NCBI RefSeq assembly: GCF_012933655.1
Contig: NZ_JABBJJ010000022.1
Span: 1-64,000, forward strand
Direction of reading: 5' to 3'
Length of the DNA: 64,000 nt
Source of the DNA: Pyxidicoccus fallax
GTDB taxonomy: Bacteria > Myxococcota > Myxococcia > Myxococcales > Myxococcaceae
The stretch's first letter is position 1; the number at the start of each line of letters is the position of its first letter. The position numbers and the translations under genes are program-made. Shown one piece after another: positions 35,717 through 45,483 of this stretch. Under the pieces are notes generated by a model that was not told where the DNA came from, did no database searches, and saw only the letters and a program-made list of their open reading frames with translations.

Positions 35717-38080
35717 ATGGCTCGGCCTGACGACATCCCGCGCGAAATCCTGCCCATTCCCGACACCCAGCCCTCCGGGCTGCTCACCTACGACGCCAAG
35801 GACCCGAACGCGAAGTTCCCACCCATCCGGGATATTCGGCCGCCGAAGGGCGCGCCCAACGTGCTCATCGTCCTGCTGGACGACGTGGGTTTCGGGGCCT
35901 CGAGCGCCTTCGGCGGCCCGTGCCAGACGCCCCACTTCGAGAAGCTGGCGGCCAGCGGCTTGAAGTACACGCGCTTCCACACCACCGCGCTGTGCTCGCC
36001 CTCGCGCGCCGCGCTCCTCAGCGGACGCAACCACCACTCGGTGGGCATGGCCGGCATCACGGAGGCCGCCACGCCTCCGCCCGGCTACAGCTCGGTGCGC
36101 TCCAACGCCAAGGCGCCGCTGGCCGAAATCCTCAAGCTCAACGGCTACTCGACGGCGCAGTTCGGCAAGTGCCACGAGGTGCCGGTGTGGCAGACGAGCC
36201 CCCTGGGCCCCTTCAACGCGTGGCCCAGCGGCGGCGGCGGCTTCGAGCACTTCTACGGCTTCATCGGCGGAGAGACGAACCAGTACTCACCCTCCCTCTA
36301 CAACGGCACCGTCCCCGTGGAGCCGCCGGACGACCCGAACTACCACCTCACCGAGGACCTGACGGACAAGGCCATCGCCTGGGTGCGCCAGCAGAAGGCG
36401 CTGATGGCCGACAAGCCCTTCTTCATGTACTTCGCCACGGGCGCCACCCACGCGCCGCACCACGTGCCCAGGGAGTGGGCGGACAAGTACAAGGGCCAGT
36501 TCGACGACGGCTGGGACACGCTGCGCGAGCGCACTCTCCAGCGGCAGAAGGCGCTGGGCGTCGTCCCCAAGGACGCGAAGCTCACCGCCCGCCACGAGGG
36601 GATTCCGGCCTGGGAGGACGTCCCCGCGGAGATGAAGCCGGTGCTGGCGCGGCAGATGGAGGTGTACGCCGGCTTCCTCTCGCACACCGACCACCACGTG
36701 GGCCGCCTGCTCGCCGCCCTCCAGGACCTGGGCGTGATGGATGACACGCTGGTGTACGTCATCATCGGCGACAACGGGGCTAGCGCCGAGGGCACCCTCC
36801 AGGGCACCTTCAACGAGCTGCTGTCCCTCAACGGCCTGACGCGGGTGGAGACGCCGGAGTTCCTCCAGGCGCGCATCGACCAGTTCGGCGGCCCCCACTC
36901 GTACAACCACTACGCGGTGGGCTGGGCGCACGCCATGAACACGCCCTACCAGTGGACCAAGCAGGTGGCCTCGCACTGGGGCGGCACGCGCAACGGCACC
37001 ATCGTCCACTGGCCCAACGGCATCGACGCCCGGGGCGAGCTGCGCCACCAGTTCTGCCACGTCATCGACGTGGCCCCCACCCTCCTGGAGGCCGCGCGCA
37101 TCCCCGAGCCGCGGATGGTGAACGGGGTGACGCAGAGTCCCATGGAAGGCACCAGCATGCTCTACAGCTTCGACGACGCCCGAGCGCCGGAGCGCCACGA
37201 GGTGCAGTACTTCGAGCTCGCCGGCAACCGCGGCATCTACTTCAAGGGCTGGTCCGCCGTGACGAAGCACCGCACGCCCTGGGAGACGGGACAGGTGGAG
37301 CTGCCGCCCTTCGACGACGACGTCTGGGAACTCTACGACGGGAGCAAGGACTGGACGCAGGCGAACGACCTGTCCAGGCAGATGCCGGAGAAGCTGCGCG
37401 AGCTGCAGCGGCAGTGGCTCATCGAGGCCATCAAGTACAACGTGCTGCCGCTCGATGACCGGGGCGCGGAGCGGCTCAATGCCGACCTCGCCGGCCGGCC
37501 CCAGCTCGTCCGCGGCAGGTCGCAGCTCCTGTTCAGCGGCATGGGCCGGCTGAGCGAGAACAGCGTCATCAGCGTGAAGAACAAGTCGTTCTCCGTCACC
37601 GCCGAGGTGGACATCCCGGATGGCGGCGCCGAGGGCGTCATCATCGCCCAGGGCGGCAGGTTCGGCGGCTGGAGCCTCTACGCCAAGGGAGGCCGACTGA
37701 AGTTCGCCCACAACTTCGCGGGCCTGGAGACCTACCACACCGAGGCCACGCAGCCCGTGCCTCCGGGACGGCACCAGGTGCGCATGGAGTTCCGGTACGA
37801 CGACGGCGGCGTGGGCAAGGGCGGTGACGTCACGCTGTTCCACGACGGCAAGGCGGTGGGCTCGGGCCGCGTCGAGCGCACGCAGCCTTTCACCTTCTCC
37901 CTCGACGAGACGACCGACGTGGGCAGCGAGACGGGCACTCCCGTGTCCGCGGACTACGACCGCCGCGGCAGCGTCTTCACGGGGAAGATTCACTGGGTGC
38001 AGATAGACCTGGGCAAGGAGGACGCCGACCACCTGGTCTCTCCCGAGGAGCGGCTCAGCGTCGCCATGGCGAGGCAATAG
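35717..38080 (+). CDS. Arylsulfatase (large, CxPxR type)
   Basis: A 787-aa sulfatase (S1 family) that hydrolyses sulfate esters. Metal-site motif PNVLIVLLDDVGFG, then the formylglycine site LCSPSRAALLSGRNHH with Cys93, a standard CxPxR. GDNGASAEG holds the second metal ligands. The C-terminal ~200 residues (LFSGMGRLSENSVISV onward) are a jelly-roll/lectin-like domain seen in other ~780-aa arylsulfatases. No signal peptide is visible. The maturation enzyme gene follows at 38297, so sulfatase and activator are probably co-expressed. Confidence 0.93.
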   Translation: MARPDDIPREILPIPDTQPSGLLTYDAKDPNAKFPPIRDIRPPKGAPNVLIVLLDDVGFGASSAFGGPCQTPHFEKLAASGLKYTRFHTTALCSPSRAALLSGRNHHSVGMAGITEAATPPPGYSSVRSNAKAPLAEILKLNGYSTAQFGKCHEVPVWQTSPLGPFNAWPSGGGGFEHFYGFIGGETNQYSPSLYNGTVPVEPPDDPNYHLTEDLTDKAIAWVRQQKALMADKPFFMYFATGATHAPHHVPREWADKYKGQFDDGWDTLRERTLQRQKALGVVPKDAKLTARHEGIPAWEDVPAEMKPVLARQMEVYAGFLSHTDHHVGRLLAALQDLGVMDDTLVYVIIGDNGASAEGTLQGTFNELLSLNGLTRVETPEFLQARIDQFGGPHSYNHYAVGWAHAMNTPYQWTKQVASHWGGTRNGTIVHWPNGIDARGELRHQFCHVIDVAPTLLEAARIPEPRMVNGVTQSPMEGTSMLYSFDDARAPERHEVQYFELAGNRGIYFKGWSAVTKHRTPWETGQVELPPFDDDVWELYDGSKDWTQANDLSRQMPEKLRELQRQWLIEAIKYNVLPLDDRGAERLNADLAGRPQLVRGRSQLLFSGMGRLSENSVISVKNKSFSVTAEVDIPDGGAEGVIIAQGGRFGGWSLYAKGGRLKFAHNFAGLETYHTEATQPVPPGRHQVRMEFRYDDGGVGKGGDVTLFHDGKAVGSGRVERTQPFTFSLDETTDVGSETGTPVSADYDRRGSVFTGKIHWVQIDLGKEDADHLVSPEERLSVAMARQ

Positions 38081-38296
38081 CAACACGGATGCCCGTTCCA
38101 CCCGGGCGTGCACGGGCAGTCGTCGCGACCCCGAGTCCCCCGGGCGCGCGGCCGGCGGTGGCCGCGCGTCCTCGCCAGGCGTCCACTTCTGGCCCAGACC
38201 CTGCCCGTGGGGGCCGGTGCCTTCGGCCCCGTGTCGGTTCAGATTGCCACCCGTGGAACGTGGAGCCCCATCCCCGCCCTTCCCGAGGAGCCAGGC

Positions 38297-39313
38297 ATGA
38301 GCACCGACATGAGCAGCGAGGCCGTGAGGCTCGACCCGGAGCCCTCCGGCGCTTCCGAGCCCTCCGCGGGCGAGGCCCCCTTCCCCGACATGGTGTGGAT
38401 TCCCGGCGGCACCTACTGGATGGGCTCGGACCACCACTACCCCGAGGAGGCGCCCGCCCACCAGGTGACGGTCTCCGGCTTCTGGATGGACCGCTTCACG
38501 GTGACGAACATGCAGTTCGCCCGCTTCGTGGACGCCACGAAGTACGTCACCGTGGCCGAGCGCCCGCTGAACCCCGCGGACTACCCCGGCGCGCTCCCGG
38601 AGCTGCTGGCGCCCGGCTCGCTCGTCTTCCGCAAGCCCCCCGGCCGTGTCGACCTGCGGGACATCTCGAACTGGTGGGCCTACGTGCCGGGCGCGTTCTG
38701 GAGGCACCCGGAGGGGCCCGGCAGCAACCTCAAGGGGCGCGGCAAGCACCCCGTGGTGCACCTCGCCTTCGAGGACGCGGAGGCGTACGCGAAGTGGGCC
38801 GGCAAGGCGCTGCCCACGGAGGCCGAGTGGGAGAAGGCCGCGCGCGGCGGACTGGACCGGCGGGAGTACTGCTGGGGGGACGAGCTCGCTCCCGGCGGCA
38901 AGCACCTGGCCAACACCTGGCAGGGCGAGTTTCCCTGGCAGAGCCTGCGCGAGGACGGCTTCGAGGGCACCTGCCCCGTGGGCAGCTTCCCGCCCAACGG
39001 CTACGGCCTGCACGAGATGGCGGGCAACGTGTGGGAGTGGACCACGGACTGGTTCCAGTCGCGCCACACCGGCAACAAGGGCAAGGCGTGCTGCATCCCC
39101 GTCAACCCGCGCGGGCCCGCCCAGCCGGCCGGCAGCCAGGACCCGGCCCAGCCCCAGGTGAACATCCCCCGTCGCGTGCTCAAGGGCGGCAGCCACCTGT
39201 GCGCGCCCAACTACTGCCGACGCTACCGCCCCGCCGCGCGCTCTCCGCAGGCCGTGGACAGCGGGGCCTGCCACATCGGCTTCCGCTGCATCGTGCGGCC
39301 CGCGGCCCCGTGA
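38297..39313 (+). CDS. Formylglycine-generating enzyme (SUMF1/FGE)
   Basis: A 338-aa copper oxidase that converts the active-site Cys of sulfatases to formylglycine. Domain starts DMVWIPGGTYWMGSD and has YEV-like segments PTEAEWEKAARGG and GLHEMAGNVWEW. The catalytic pair Cys302-x4-Cys307 is in GGSHLCAPNYCRRYRPAAR, equivalent to human Cys336/Cys341, so the enzyme looks competent. Start ATG 38297 follows GAGGAG by 7 bases; the in-frame ATG 38108 gives an Arg-rich leader without homology. 216 bases separate it from the sulfatase. Confidence 0.93.
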   Translation: MSTDMSSEAVRLDPEPSGASEPSAGEAPFPDMVWIPGGTYWMGSDHHYPEEAPAHQVTVSGFWMDRFTVTNMQFARFVDATKYVTVAERPLNPADYPGALPELLAPGSLVFRKPPGRVDLRDISNWWAYVPGAFWRHPEGPGSNLKGRGKHPVVHLAFEDAEAYAKWAGKALPTEAEWEKAARGGLDRREYCWGDELAPGGKHLANTWQGEFPWQSLREDGFEGTCPVGSFPPNGYGLHEMAGNVWEWTTDWFQSRHTGNKGKACCIPVNPRGPAQPAGSQDPAQPQVNIPRRVLKGGSHLCAPNYCRRYRPAARSPQAVDSGACHIGFRCIVRPAAP

Positions 39314-39323
39314 AGCCGCGCCC

Positions 39324-40214
39324 TCAGGTGGGAACGCTGCCGGGAGGCAGCCGGCCCGCCCGCTCCGCTCGGCCTCGCCGCTTCGCCCAGGCCTTGTAGG
39401 GAATCAGCCCGAGCAGCCGGACCAGGACGATGGCGCCCACCACCGCCGCCACGTGCAGCGCCTGGAGGCGGGGGTAGCTCTGGGTGATGATGGTCATCGT
39501 CAGCGCCGGCGGGGCGAGCGCGGCGGCCAGGGCCACGGCCTTGCGGTCCTCGAGCCGCGGCCCGCCCGCCCAGTGTCCCAGGAAGGCCGAGGCGGACACG
39601 AGCACCAGCAGCGCCAGCACGGTGGCCCCCCCGAGGTCCCGCAGGCGCGGCGCCGCCAGGTAGATGCCGAGCACCGCGACCGCCACCAGGAGCACCAGGA
39701 ACAGGCGGTTGCCCCACACGGCCAGCACCTTCGCCACGCGCGGGAAGAAGTGTTGGATGGTCATTCCCACCAGCAGCGCCGGGAAGATTTTCACCAGCAG
39801 GGTGCTCAGCACCAGCCCGGGACGGGCCTGGAGTTCCAGGCCCATCACCCGGTCCAGGATGGCGACCCAGAGGGGCACCGAGACGAGGGTGCACAGGAGC
39901 AGCAGCAGCAGCAGGTTGAGCGACGTGGTGACGCTCGCGCCCAGGGACTTCGCATGCCTCACCAGCAGGGGCGCCCCGGGGCAGACGGCCGTGAGGACGA
40001 TGGCGCCCGCCGCCACTGGAGGGAGCCTGAGCAGCCGCACCAGCGCGTACGCCACCAGCGGCACCGCCACCAGTATCACCGCCAGGGCCCGCCCGTAGAG
40101 CGCCGGACGTTGAAACACCTGCCGCAGCTCCGCCGGGCGCGCCGCCAGCCCGGTGCAGAACGTGAACAGGACGATGGTGTTGGACAGGGCGAAGATGGCG
40201 ATGGCTCTCAACAT
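39324..40214 (-). CDS. Bile acid:sodium symporter (BASS)-like transporter
   Basis: A 296-aa, roughly ten-helix membrane protein of the BASS/SBF superfamily. Segments such as LTAVCPGAPLLVRHAKSLGA and ALAPPALTMTIITQSYPRLQ fit the two crossover motifs that bind sodium and an organic anion. Substrate unknown; sulfated or carboxylated organics would suit the neighbourhood. Start ATG 40214 has GGGGAGTGG upstream and lies 14 bases after the upstream membrane-protein gene, so one operon. Convergent with FGE. Confidence 0.78.
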   Translation of the reverse strand: MLRAIAIFALSNTIVLFTFCTGLAARPAELRQVFQRPALYGRALAVILVAVPLVAYALVRLLRLPPVAAGAIVLTAVCPGAPLLVRHAKSLGASVTTSLNLLLLLLLCTLVSVPLWVAILDRVMGLELQARPGLVLSTLLVKIFPALLVGMTIQHFFPRVAKVLAVWGNRLFLVLLVAVAVLGIYLAAPRLRDLGGATVLALLVLVSASAFLGHWAGGPRLEDRKAVALAAALAPPALTMTIITQSYPRLQALHVAAVVGAIVLVRLLGLIPYKAWAKRRGRAERAGRLPPGSVPT

Positions 40215-40228
40215 GCTCCACTCCCCTT

Positions 40229-41377
40229 TCAGGGCAGCCCTTCGTGAATCTGTTTGAGGACCTTGAGGAACTCCCGGTCCAGCATCAGCAGGATGGCCAG
40301 GGGCGCGAGCGCCGCCCCGACGACGGCCACCAGCGAGCGCGGGTCGAACGGGAACAGGCGCATCTTCCGGGCGGTGACGAAGGCGCTGCCCAGGTCGGCC
40401 AGGGAGGAGAATTCGGGCGCCCCCAGCAGCTCGCCGCCTTCGCGGTCGGCAAACCACTTCCGCTCGAAGCGCCGCGAGTGCCAGGCGGCGAGCTCGGAGA
40501 ACCGCAAGTCTCCCCGGCGCTTGGCCCGGACGAGCTGGGGCGTGAAGAAGCCCAGGGGCGCGTAGACGACGATGGCCGAGATGCCCCCGAGGACCGCCAG
40601 GGGAACGAGGTACGGCAGCGGCATGCCCACGACGCCATCGGGCTGGTCGCCCCACACTTCCGAGGCCACCGCCGCGGCCAGCGCGAACACCACGGGCGCG
40701 AAGCTGGCCTGGCAGATGGCCAGGAACCCCAGGCCCCCTGTCATGTCCGGATGCGTGGGCACCAGCGTGAGCGGCAGCCGCGAGACGCGAAACAGGAAGC
40801 GGGCCCACAGCACGCCGCGCCACAGCCAGCGCAGCGCCAGGAATCGGAACAGGGGCTGGCTCACCGCCAGGTACCACCAGCCCGCCAGCGATGGGGACTC
40901 CCCCACCCCGTCGAAGATCCACGTCCGGGCGGGGTCGTGCCGTGACAGGAGCCCGAGCGCGAAGGCGGCCACCAGCAGGCAGACCTCGGCGAGCGCCCTG
41001 TCGCGCCAGCGCATCGCGTCGCGCGCGGCCTGAACGAAGGCGGGCCGGCTCCCCACCCCCACCAGATGGGAGGCGAGGAACTGGCGCGCGGCCAGCGAGA
41101 GGCGCCCGTCGACATACGGCTCGGCGGCGATGAGCACCGCCAGCGCGAGCAGCAACTGGGCGTGGACCTGCAGCTCCGAGAACAGGGCGTCCAGCGCCGT
41201 GCCACCCCGGAGCAGCGTGAGGAGGGGGATGGGCAGCCAGGCCAGCATGACGAGGGCCAGCGTGCACCGGAACCCGCCAGGCCGCTCGGACGGGACGAGG
41301 CGGAGCGCGCGCTCGACCCTGAAGAGCGGCCCTCCCTTCAAGAGCGAGAAGTCGGGAAGTGGAGCGGACACGTCCAT
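40229..41377 (-). CDS. Integral membrane protein of unknown function
   Basis: A 382-aa protein with about six hydrophobic segments (LALVMLAWLPIPLLTLL, LLLALAVLIAAEPYVDG, LAEVCLLVAAFALGLL, ASFAPVVFALAAAVASEV, LVPLAVLGGISAIVVYAPLG, and a C-terminal LAPLAILLML). Conserved-looking charged loops occur between (RWLWRGVLWARFLFRVSRL, then PTHPDMTGGLGFL). I know no function for it. Upstream partner of the BASS-like transporter (14-base gap). Confidence 0.75.
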   Translation of the reverse strand: MDVSAPLPDFSLLKGGPLFRVERALRLVPSERPGGFRCTLALVMLAWLPIPLLTLLRGGTALDALFSELQVHAQLLLALAVLIAAEPYVDGRLSLAARQFLASHLVGVGSRPAFVQAARDAMRWRDRALAEVCLLVAAFALGLLSRHDPARTWIFDGVGESPSLAGWWYLAVSQPLFRFLALRWLWRGVLWARFLFRVSRLPLTLVPTHPDMTGGLGFLAICQASFAPVVFALAAAVASEVWGDQPDGVVGMPLPYLVPLAVLGGISAIVVYAPLGFFTPQLVRAKRRGDLRFSELAAWHSRRFERKWFADREGGELLGAPEFSSLADLGSAFVTARKMRLFPFDPRSLVAVVGAALAPLAILLMLDREFLKVLKQIHEGLP

Positions 41378-41594
41378 GGGCTGGCATCCACGCAGTCACG
41401 GGAGCCCGGCCAGGCGGGCATCCGCGGGCACCCTCCACACAACGGTGCGTCCGCGCCACGGGATTGACAATCCAACCATTCGTCCTGGGGCTCGCGTGCT
41501 CCTGCTCGGGTTGGATGACAGCCCCCGCTCGCGGGCAGAGCTTCACGGCATCCGGAGCGCAGCCCGCGCCCGCCGTCTCGCCAGGAGGCTCCCC

Positions 41595-42854
41595 ATGAGT
41601 GAACCCGCCACACCCCCACCGCGGGGCGAAGAGGACCAGGCCGTGGCCTTCCTGCTCGACCTCGTGCGGGCGCTCCACCTCGCCTACCTGCCCGCTCACA
41701 GGCTGGAGTCACTCGCGCGGGGGGCCGCTCGAGGTCTGGGACTGCGCATGGAGCTCTTCACGCTCCAGAGCTTCGTGGCGACGGAGACCACCTCTGGAAA
41801 CCAGCGGCGGGTGGACATCGAGCGCCTGCCCTTCAACCCCCACTGGAACCTCCGCCGGACGTCGGGCCTGCTCCTGCTCACCCGCGCGGTGACGGCCGGG
41901 CAGCTCACGCTGGCCGAGGCACGCGCCGAGCTGGACCGCATCCTCCACCAGCCCAGGGCCTGGCCGGAGTGGCTGGTGTTCGTCGCCTACGGCGTGTACG
42001 GCGCGGCCGTGGCCGCCCGGGTGGGCGGGCGGTGGTGGGAGATGGCCGCAGCGGGCGTCATCGGCGTCCTGGCGGGCCTCATCCACTTCGGCACGCTCCG
42101 ATCGATGCGCATCGACCTGCAGAAGAGCTTCCTCGCCGCGTTCGTCGGGACGCTGGTGGCCCTGGGCCTCGCTGAGGTGCTGCCACCCTTCGACCTGGTC
42201 CGGGCCCTCTTCGGTGGGGTGACGCTGCTCATCCCCGCCATGGTGGTGACGCTGGGCGCCGACGAGCTGGTGAGCGAGTCGGTCGAGGCGGGGATGTCAC
42301 GCCTCACCTACGGGCTCCTGCGCTTCCTGCTGGTGGGCGTGGGCCTCATCGCCGCGTCCCGGCTCTGGACGCTCTTCCTGCCGCCTCCCGCCCACCTCCA
42401 GGCGAGCCCGCTGCCCGAGCCCGTGGTGCTGGCCCTCGTGGCGCTGGGCGGCGTCGCGCTGACGGTCTGCATGGGCGGCCAGCAGCGCGAGCTTCCATGG
42501 ATTGTCGGCGCGGCGCTGCTGGCCTTCGGCACCCAGGAATTGACGAAGCTCCTCGTCGGGGGACGCGGCAGCCCGCTGCTGGCGTCCTTCGTGCTGGGCG
42601 TCGCCGGGGCCCTGTATGCCCGGCTCCCCGGGAGGACCGCGACGACCGTCATCATGCCCGGACTGCTCCAGCTCGCGCCGGGCTTCCTCGGCACCCAGGC
42701 CGTCGTGGCCCTGCTCCGGCCGGGAGCGCCCGCCTCCGGAGAGAACTTCTTCGACGTGCTCCTGGTGGCGGCGCAGATCGTCATGGGGCTGGTGTTCGCC
42801 TCCGCCCTCGCCCAGCCCCGGCCCCAGGCGCTCAAGGAGGAGGCGCGGACGTGA
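41595..42854 (+). CDS. Threonine/serine exporter (ThrE-like, fused)
   Basis: A 419-aa inner-membrane protein joining both halves of the ThrE system. The N-terminal part (LDLVRALHLAYLPAHRLESLARGAARGLGL, then VDIERLPFNPHWNL) is the soluble DUF1212/ThrE region, followed by about ten helices. The second half is the ThrE_2 domain (AFGTQELTKLLVGGRGSPLLASFV, LPGRTATTVIMPGLLQLAPG). ATG 41595 follows AGGAGG by 7 bases; the open frame upstream is not coding. Its last 23 bases overlap the convergent HAD gene. Confidence 0.85.
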   Translation: MSEPATPPPRGEEDQAVAFLLDLVRALHLAYLPAHRLESLARGAARGLGLRMELFTLQSFVATETTSGNQRRVDIERLPFNPHWNLRRTSGLLLLTRAVTAGQLTLAEARAELDRILHQPRAWPEWLVFVAYGVYGAAVAARVGGRWWEMAAAGVIGVLAGLIHFGTLRSMRIDLQKSFLAAFVGTLVALGLAEVLPPFDLVRALFGGVTLLIPAMVVTLGADELVSESVEAGMSRLTYGLLRFLLVGVGLIAASRLWTLFLPPPAHLQASPLPEPVVLALVALGGVALTVCMGGQQRELPWIVGAALLAFGTQELTKLLVGGRGSPLLASFVLGVAGALYARLPGRTATTVIMPGLLQLAPGFLGTQAVVALLRPGAPASGENFFDVLLVAAQIVMGLVFASALAQPRPQALKEEART

Positions 42855-43854
42855 CGAAGACGGTCTTCCAGTCGTCGCGCATGCTGACGACCTGCCAGCC
42901 GCCCTCCCGCGCCGCGCGCAGGGAGGCCCCGTCCTTCTCCTGGTAGGCGAACTCCCTCGCCGCGTCGTCGTGGTTGACGAGGAGCTGGAACGAGGGCCCG
43001 CGCCGCTGCCGCGAGGCCTCCAGCATGGCGATGTCTCCGCCGCTGCGGACATTGCCCGCGACGAACACCGGGGGCCGGCCGATGTGCAGGTCGTTGCCCA
43101 CCGGCTTGCCCTCCTTGTCGTTGACGTGGTCCACGCGGGGCTCGCGCCAGAGCACGTCCCTGCCGCCGCGCTTCTCGTACTTCGTCTCCAGGCTGCTGCC
43201 GATGACCTGCGCTGGTGGGACGCCGTACAGCTCCTCGGAGAAGACCCGCATGAAGTCGATGCCCCCGCCCGAGCTGACCCATGTCTGGAAGCCGTTGTCA
43301 CGCAGGTACTGGAGCAATTCGAGCATGGGCTGGTAGGCGAGCTGCGTGTACGGCACGCCGAGCTTCGGGTGGCGCGCGGTGCGAAGGAATCGCCGCACCT
43401 CCGCCTGGAACTGCTCCTGCGTCATGTTCGCGTGGGTGGCGGCGAACAGCTCCATCAGCGCCTTCTCGCCCCCCTCCATCAACGCGTCCACGTCCCGCTC
43501 CAGCACGGCCTTGTAGGGCTGCCGCTGCCGGAGCGAGGGGTCCTTCTCGACCAGGGCCTGGACCCGGTCGGCCAGGAAGGCGCCCTGGACGGCCGGCTTC
43601 TCCTGCCACAGCGTGCCGTCGTTGTCGAAGACGGCGATGCGCTGCTCCACCGGGAGGAAGTCCGGGCCGCCCTCCTTCGTCACGCGGGAGACGAAGTCGA
43701 TGAGGGCCTGCTTCACCGGGCCGTCATTCCATGACGGGAGCGGATCTGCCTTCGCGGCCTGCGCCCGGGTGGCGGCCGGGAAGACCAGCCCGAGGGCGAG
43801 CACGAGCGCGATGAAGGGGGAGTGACGGCGGGGACGGCGCGGGAGCTGGGACAT
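42832..43854 (-). CDS. Secreted HAD-superfamily phosphatase
   Basis: A 340-aa protein with a signal peptide (SPFIALVLALGLVFPAATRAQA). The HAD motif I is IAVFDNDGTLW (DxDGT), motif II is VSSGGGIDFM, and the Lys/Asp region contains AGNVRSGGDIAML. It resembles periplasmic HAD-like acid phosphatases (substrate unknown). Same strand as the two upstream genes; 95 bases separate it from the barrel-protein gene. Confidence 0.85.
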   Translation of the reverse strand: MSQLPRRPRRHSPFIALVLALGLVFPAATRAQAAKADPLPSWNDGPVKQALIDFVSRVTKEGGPDFLPVEQRIAVFDNDGTLWQEKPAVQGAFLADRVQALVEKDPSLRQRQPYKAVLERDVDALMEGGEKALMELFAATHANMTQEQFQAEVRRFLRTARHPKLGVPYTQLAYQPMLELLQYLRDNGFQTWVSSGGGIDFMRVFSEELYGVPPAQVIGSSLETKYEKRGGRDVLWREPRVDHVNDKEGKPVGNDLHIGRPPVFVAGNVRSGGDIAMLEASRQRRGPSFQLLVNHDDAAREFAYQEKDGASLRAAREGGWQVVSMRDDWKTVFVTSAPPP

Positions 43855-43949
43855 GGATGGGGGCACCTCTCCCGCGACACGCTGGGCCCGCCGTGTCGCC
43901 CGCGCAACGCTCGCGGGGAGCCGGGCGGAGGGGGTTCCGGTGGGGCCGC

Positions 43950-44792
43950 CTACTGCTTCGGCTTCGAGCCCTTGGGAAAGAGGAACGCGAGCTGAAGGCG
44001 CAGCTGCCAGTCGGCGCCACCGTCCGGACGCACGACGTTGTAGTACGCGCTCACCGAGCCGTTGAGGGACTGCCCGCCAACCTTGAAGACCTTGCCGGCC
44101 CCCGCGCCGAACGGCACGACCCACTTGTCCTCGTCCGCCTCCCAGTTGGCGGTGAGGATGGGCGCCGACGTCACGTACCAGCCGCCTGGCAGGTTGTAGG
44201 TGATGAAGTATTGCAGGAGCAACTGGTTCACGGATGCCCGGTCTTCACTCCCGAAGACGGACCACACGTTGTTGGCCAGCACGCCCACCGACCAGGGCTC
44301 GGGCTGGACGAGCACCACCGCGGAAGGTCCGATGGACCACTTCCCCGTGCCCAGGACGTCGTCCGTCGCCGTGGGCAGCAGCAGCGCCGGTCCCACGCCC
44401 CAGATGAGCGCCCCGGGCTTCGCGGGTGCCACGAAGAACGTGGCGGACGTGTCTCCCAGCCCGAACGTGCCCCCGCTGTCCGCGGCCACATCCGGCTGGT
44501 AGGCGATGGGCAGGATGACCCGGGTGATGAGGTTCCAGTCCAGCGTCAGCGGCAGCGGCACCACGGGCTGGATGTTGAGGGTATTGCGCACCCGGTTGAA
44601 CGGACCGATGCCGAAGTCCACATTGTCCTGCAGCGGCACGCTGATGAGATTCGCGACCGGGTTCTGAACGGCCTTCGCCAGGTCCTGCTCGGCGGGTGGT
44701 GTCTCCGGCGCTTGCGCCAGCGAGACGGGCGCCCACGCCAGCAATCCCAGGAGCCCGGCCCCCACGCCCACGTTCCGCCGCCATGAGCGCAT
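43950..44792 (-). CDS. Outer-membrane transporter-like protein
   Basis: A 280-aa protein with signal peptide (GLLGLLAWAPVSLAQA) and amphipathic strands typical of the 'neuromedin U'/alginate-lyase-neighbour barrel family: QPVVPLPLTLDWNLITRVILP, FVAPAKPGALIWGVGPALLLPTA, and the C-terminal LQLAFLFPKGSK. Likely an outer-membrane beta barrel; function unknown. ATG 44792 follows GGAGGGAG by about 5 bases. Lies between MgtC-like and HAD genes, all on the minus strand. Confidence 0.78.
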   Translation of the reverse strand: MRSWRRNVGVGAGLLGLLAWAPVSLAQAPETPPAEQDLAKAVQNPVANLISVPLQDNVDFGIGPFNRVRNTLNIQPVVPLPLTLDWNLITRVILPIAYQPDVAADSGGTFGLGDTSATFFVAPAKPGALIWGVGPALLLPTATDDVLGTGKWSIGPSAVVLVQPEPWSVGVLANNVWSVFGSEDRASVNQLLLQYFITYNLPGGWYVTSAPILTANWEADEDKWVVPFGAGAGKVFKVGGQSLNGSVSAYYNVVRPDGGADWQLRLQLAFLFPKGSKPKQ

Positions 44793-44913
44793 CACTCCCT
44801 CCAGTCCTCTGCCGGGCAAAGCTGCGAAGCCCCACCCGGCCTGCCCATGGCCCCCGGGTCGCACGTCCCTCCGGCGGGAGGGAACGAGAGGAGGATGAAG
44901 CCGAGCACCCGCC

Positions 44914-45399
44914 TCACTGATGCCCTGGCTCCTCGTGCCCTCCGCGACGCTCCCGCGGCCGGCGCAGGCGCCTTCTGCGGTGGAAGACCCTGCGCTCCAG
45001 CAGGCCCACCAGCCAGCTCGTGAGGGCGACGGAGGGGGCCACCACCGAGGCGAGCAACGGGCTGCCCAGCGCCACCTCGCACCCCACGGCCGCAGCAATC
45101 CAGATGGACGCGGCCGTCGTGATTCCGAAAATGGCGCGCCCCTTCTTGAGGACGCTCGCCGCCCCCACGAACCCGATGCCGGAGGCGATGCCCTGGATGA
45201 TGCGGAGCGTTTCGGCCTCCCTTCCCACCAGGTTCGCCCCGGTGGTGCAGAACAGCGCGGCGCCCAGCGTCACCAGGTAGTGGGTCCGGACGCCACCCGG
45301 CCGCTTGCGGTACGGCAGGCCCAGGATGATGCCCGCGCAGCCCGCCACGAGCAGCCGCACCAGCAACTCACCACTCCCGACTTCTCCCAGCCCGTCCAC
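44914..45399 (-). CDS. MgtC/SapB family membrane protein
   Basis: A 161-aa inner-membrane protein of the MgtC family. Conserved RLLVAGCAGIILGLPYRKRP, GVRTHYLVTLGAALFCTTG, and GIGFVGAASVLKKGRAIFGITTAASIWIAAAVG define it; four to five helices and a basic C-terminal tail. Linked elsewhere to growth at low magnesium and modulation of the F-type ATPase. GTG start 45399 has GGGAG 5 bases upstream. No Mg leader element seen. Confidence 0.92.
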   Translation of the reverse strand: MDGLGEVGSGELLVRLLVAGCAGIILGLPYRKRPGGVRTHYLVTLGAALFCTTGANLVGREAETLRIIQGIASGIGFVGAASVLKKGRAIFGITTAASIWIAAAVGCEVALGSPLLASVVAPSVALTSWLVGLLERRVFHRRRRLRRPRERRGGHEEPGHQ

Positions 45400-45483
45400 G
45401 GCGGCTCCCGGCCATGACGTCGGCGACGTGATGCGCTCACGCGCGGCAGGGAGGCCCCCGCGGCCCCCCGCCGCGTCAGCGCC

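Noticed and set aside
36287-39274. 995-aa minus-strand open frame
   Set aside because: Opposite the sulfatase and FGE genes, with low-complexity Ala/Gly/His/Val composition and no motif; a GC-rich antisense shadow.
42832-42854. 23-base overlap of convergent ThrE and HAD genes as a regulatory antisense
   Set aside because: Short convergent overlaps are common in dense genomes; nothing else points to regulation.
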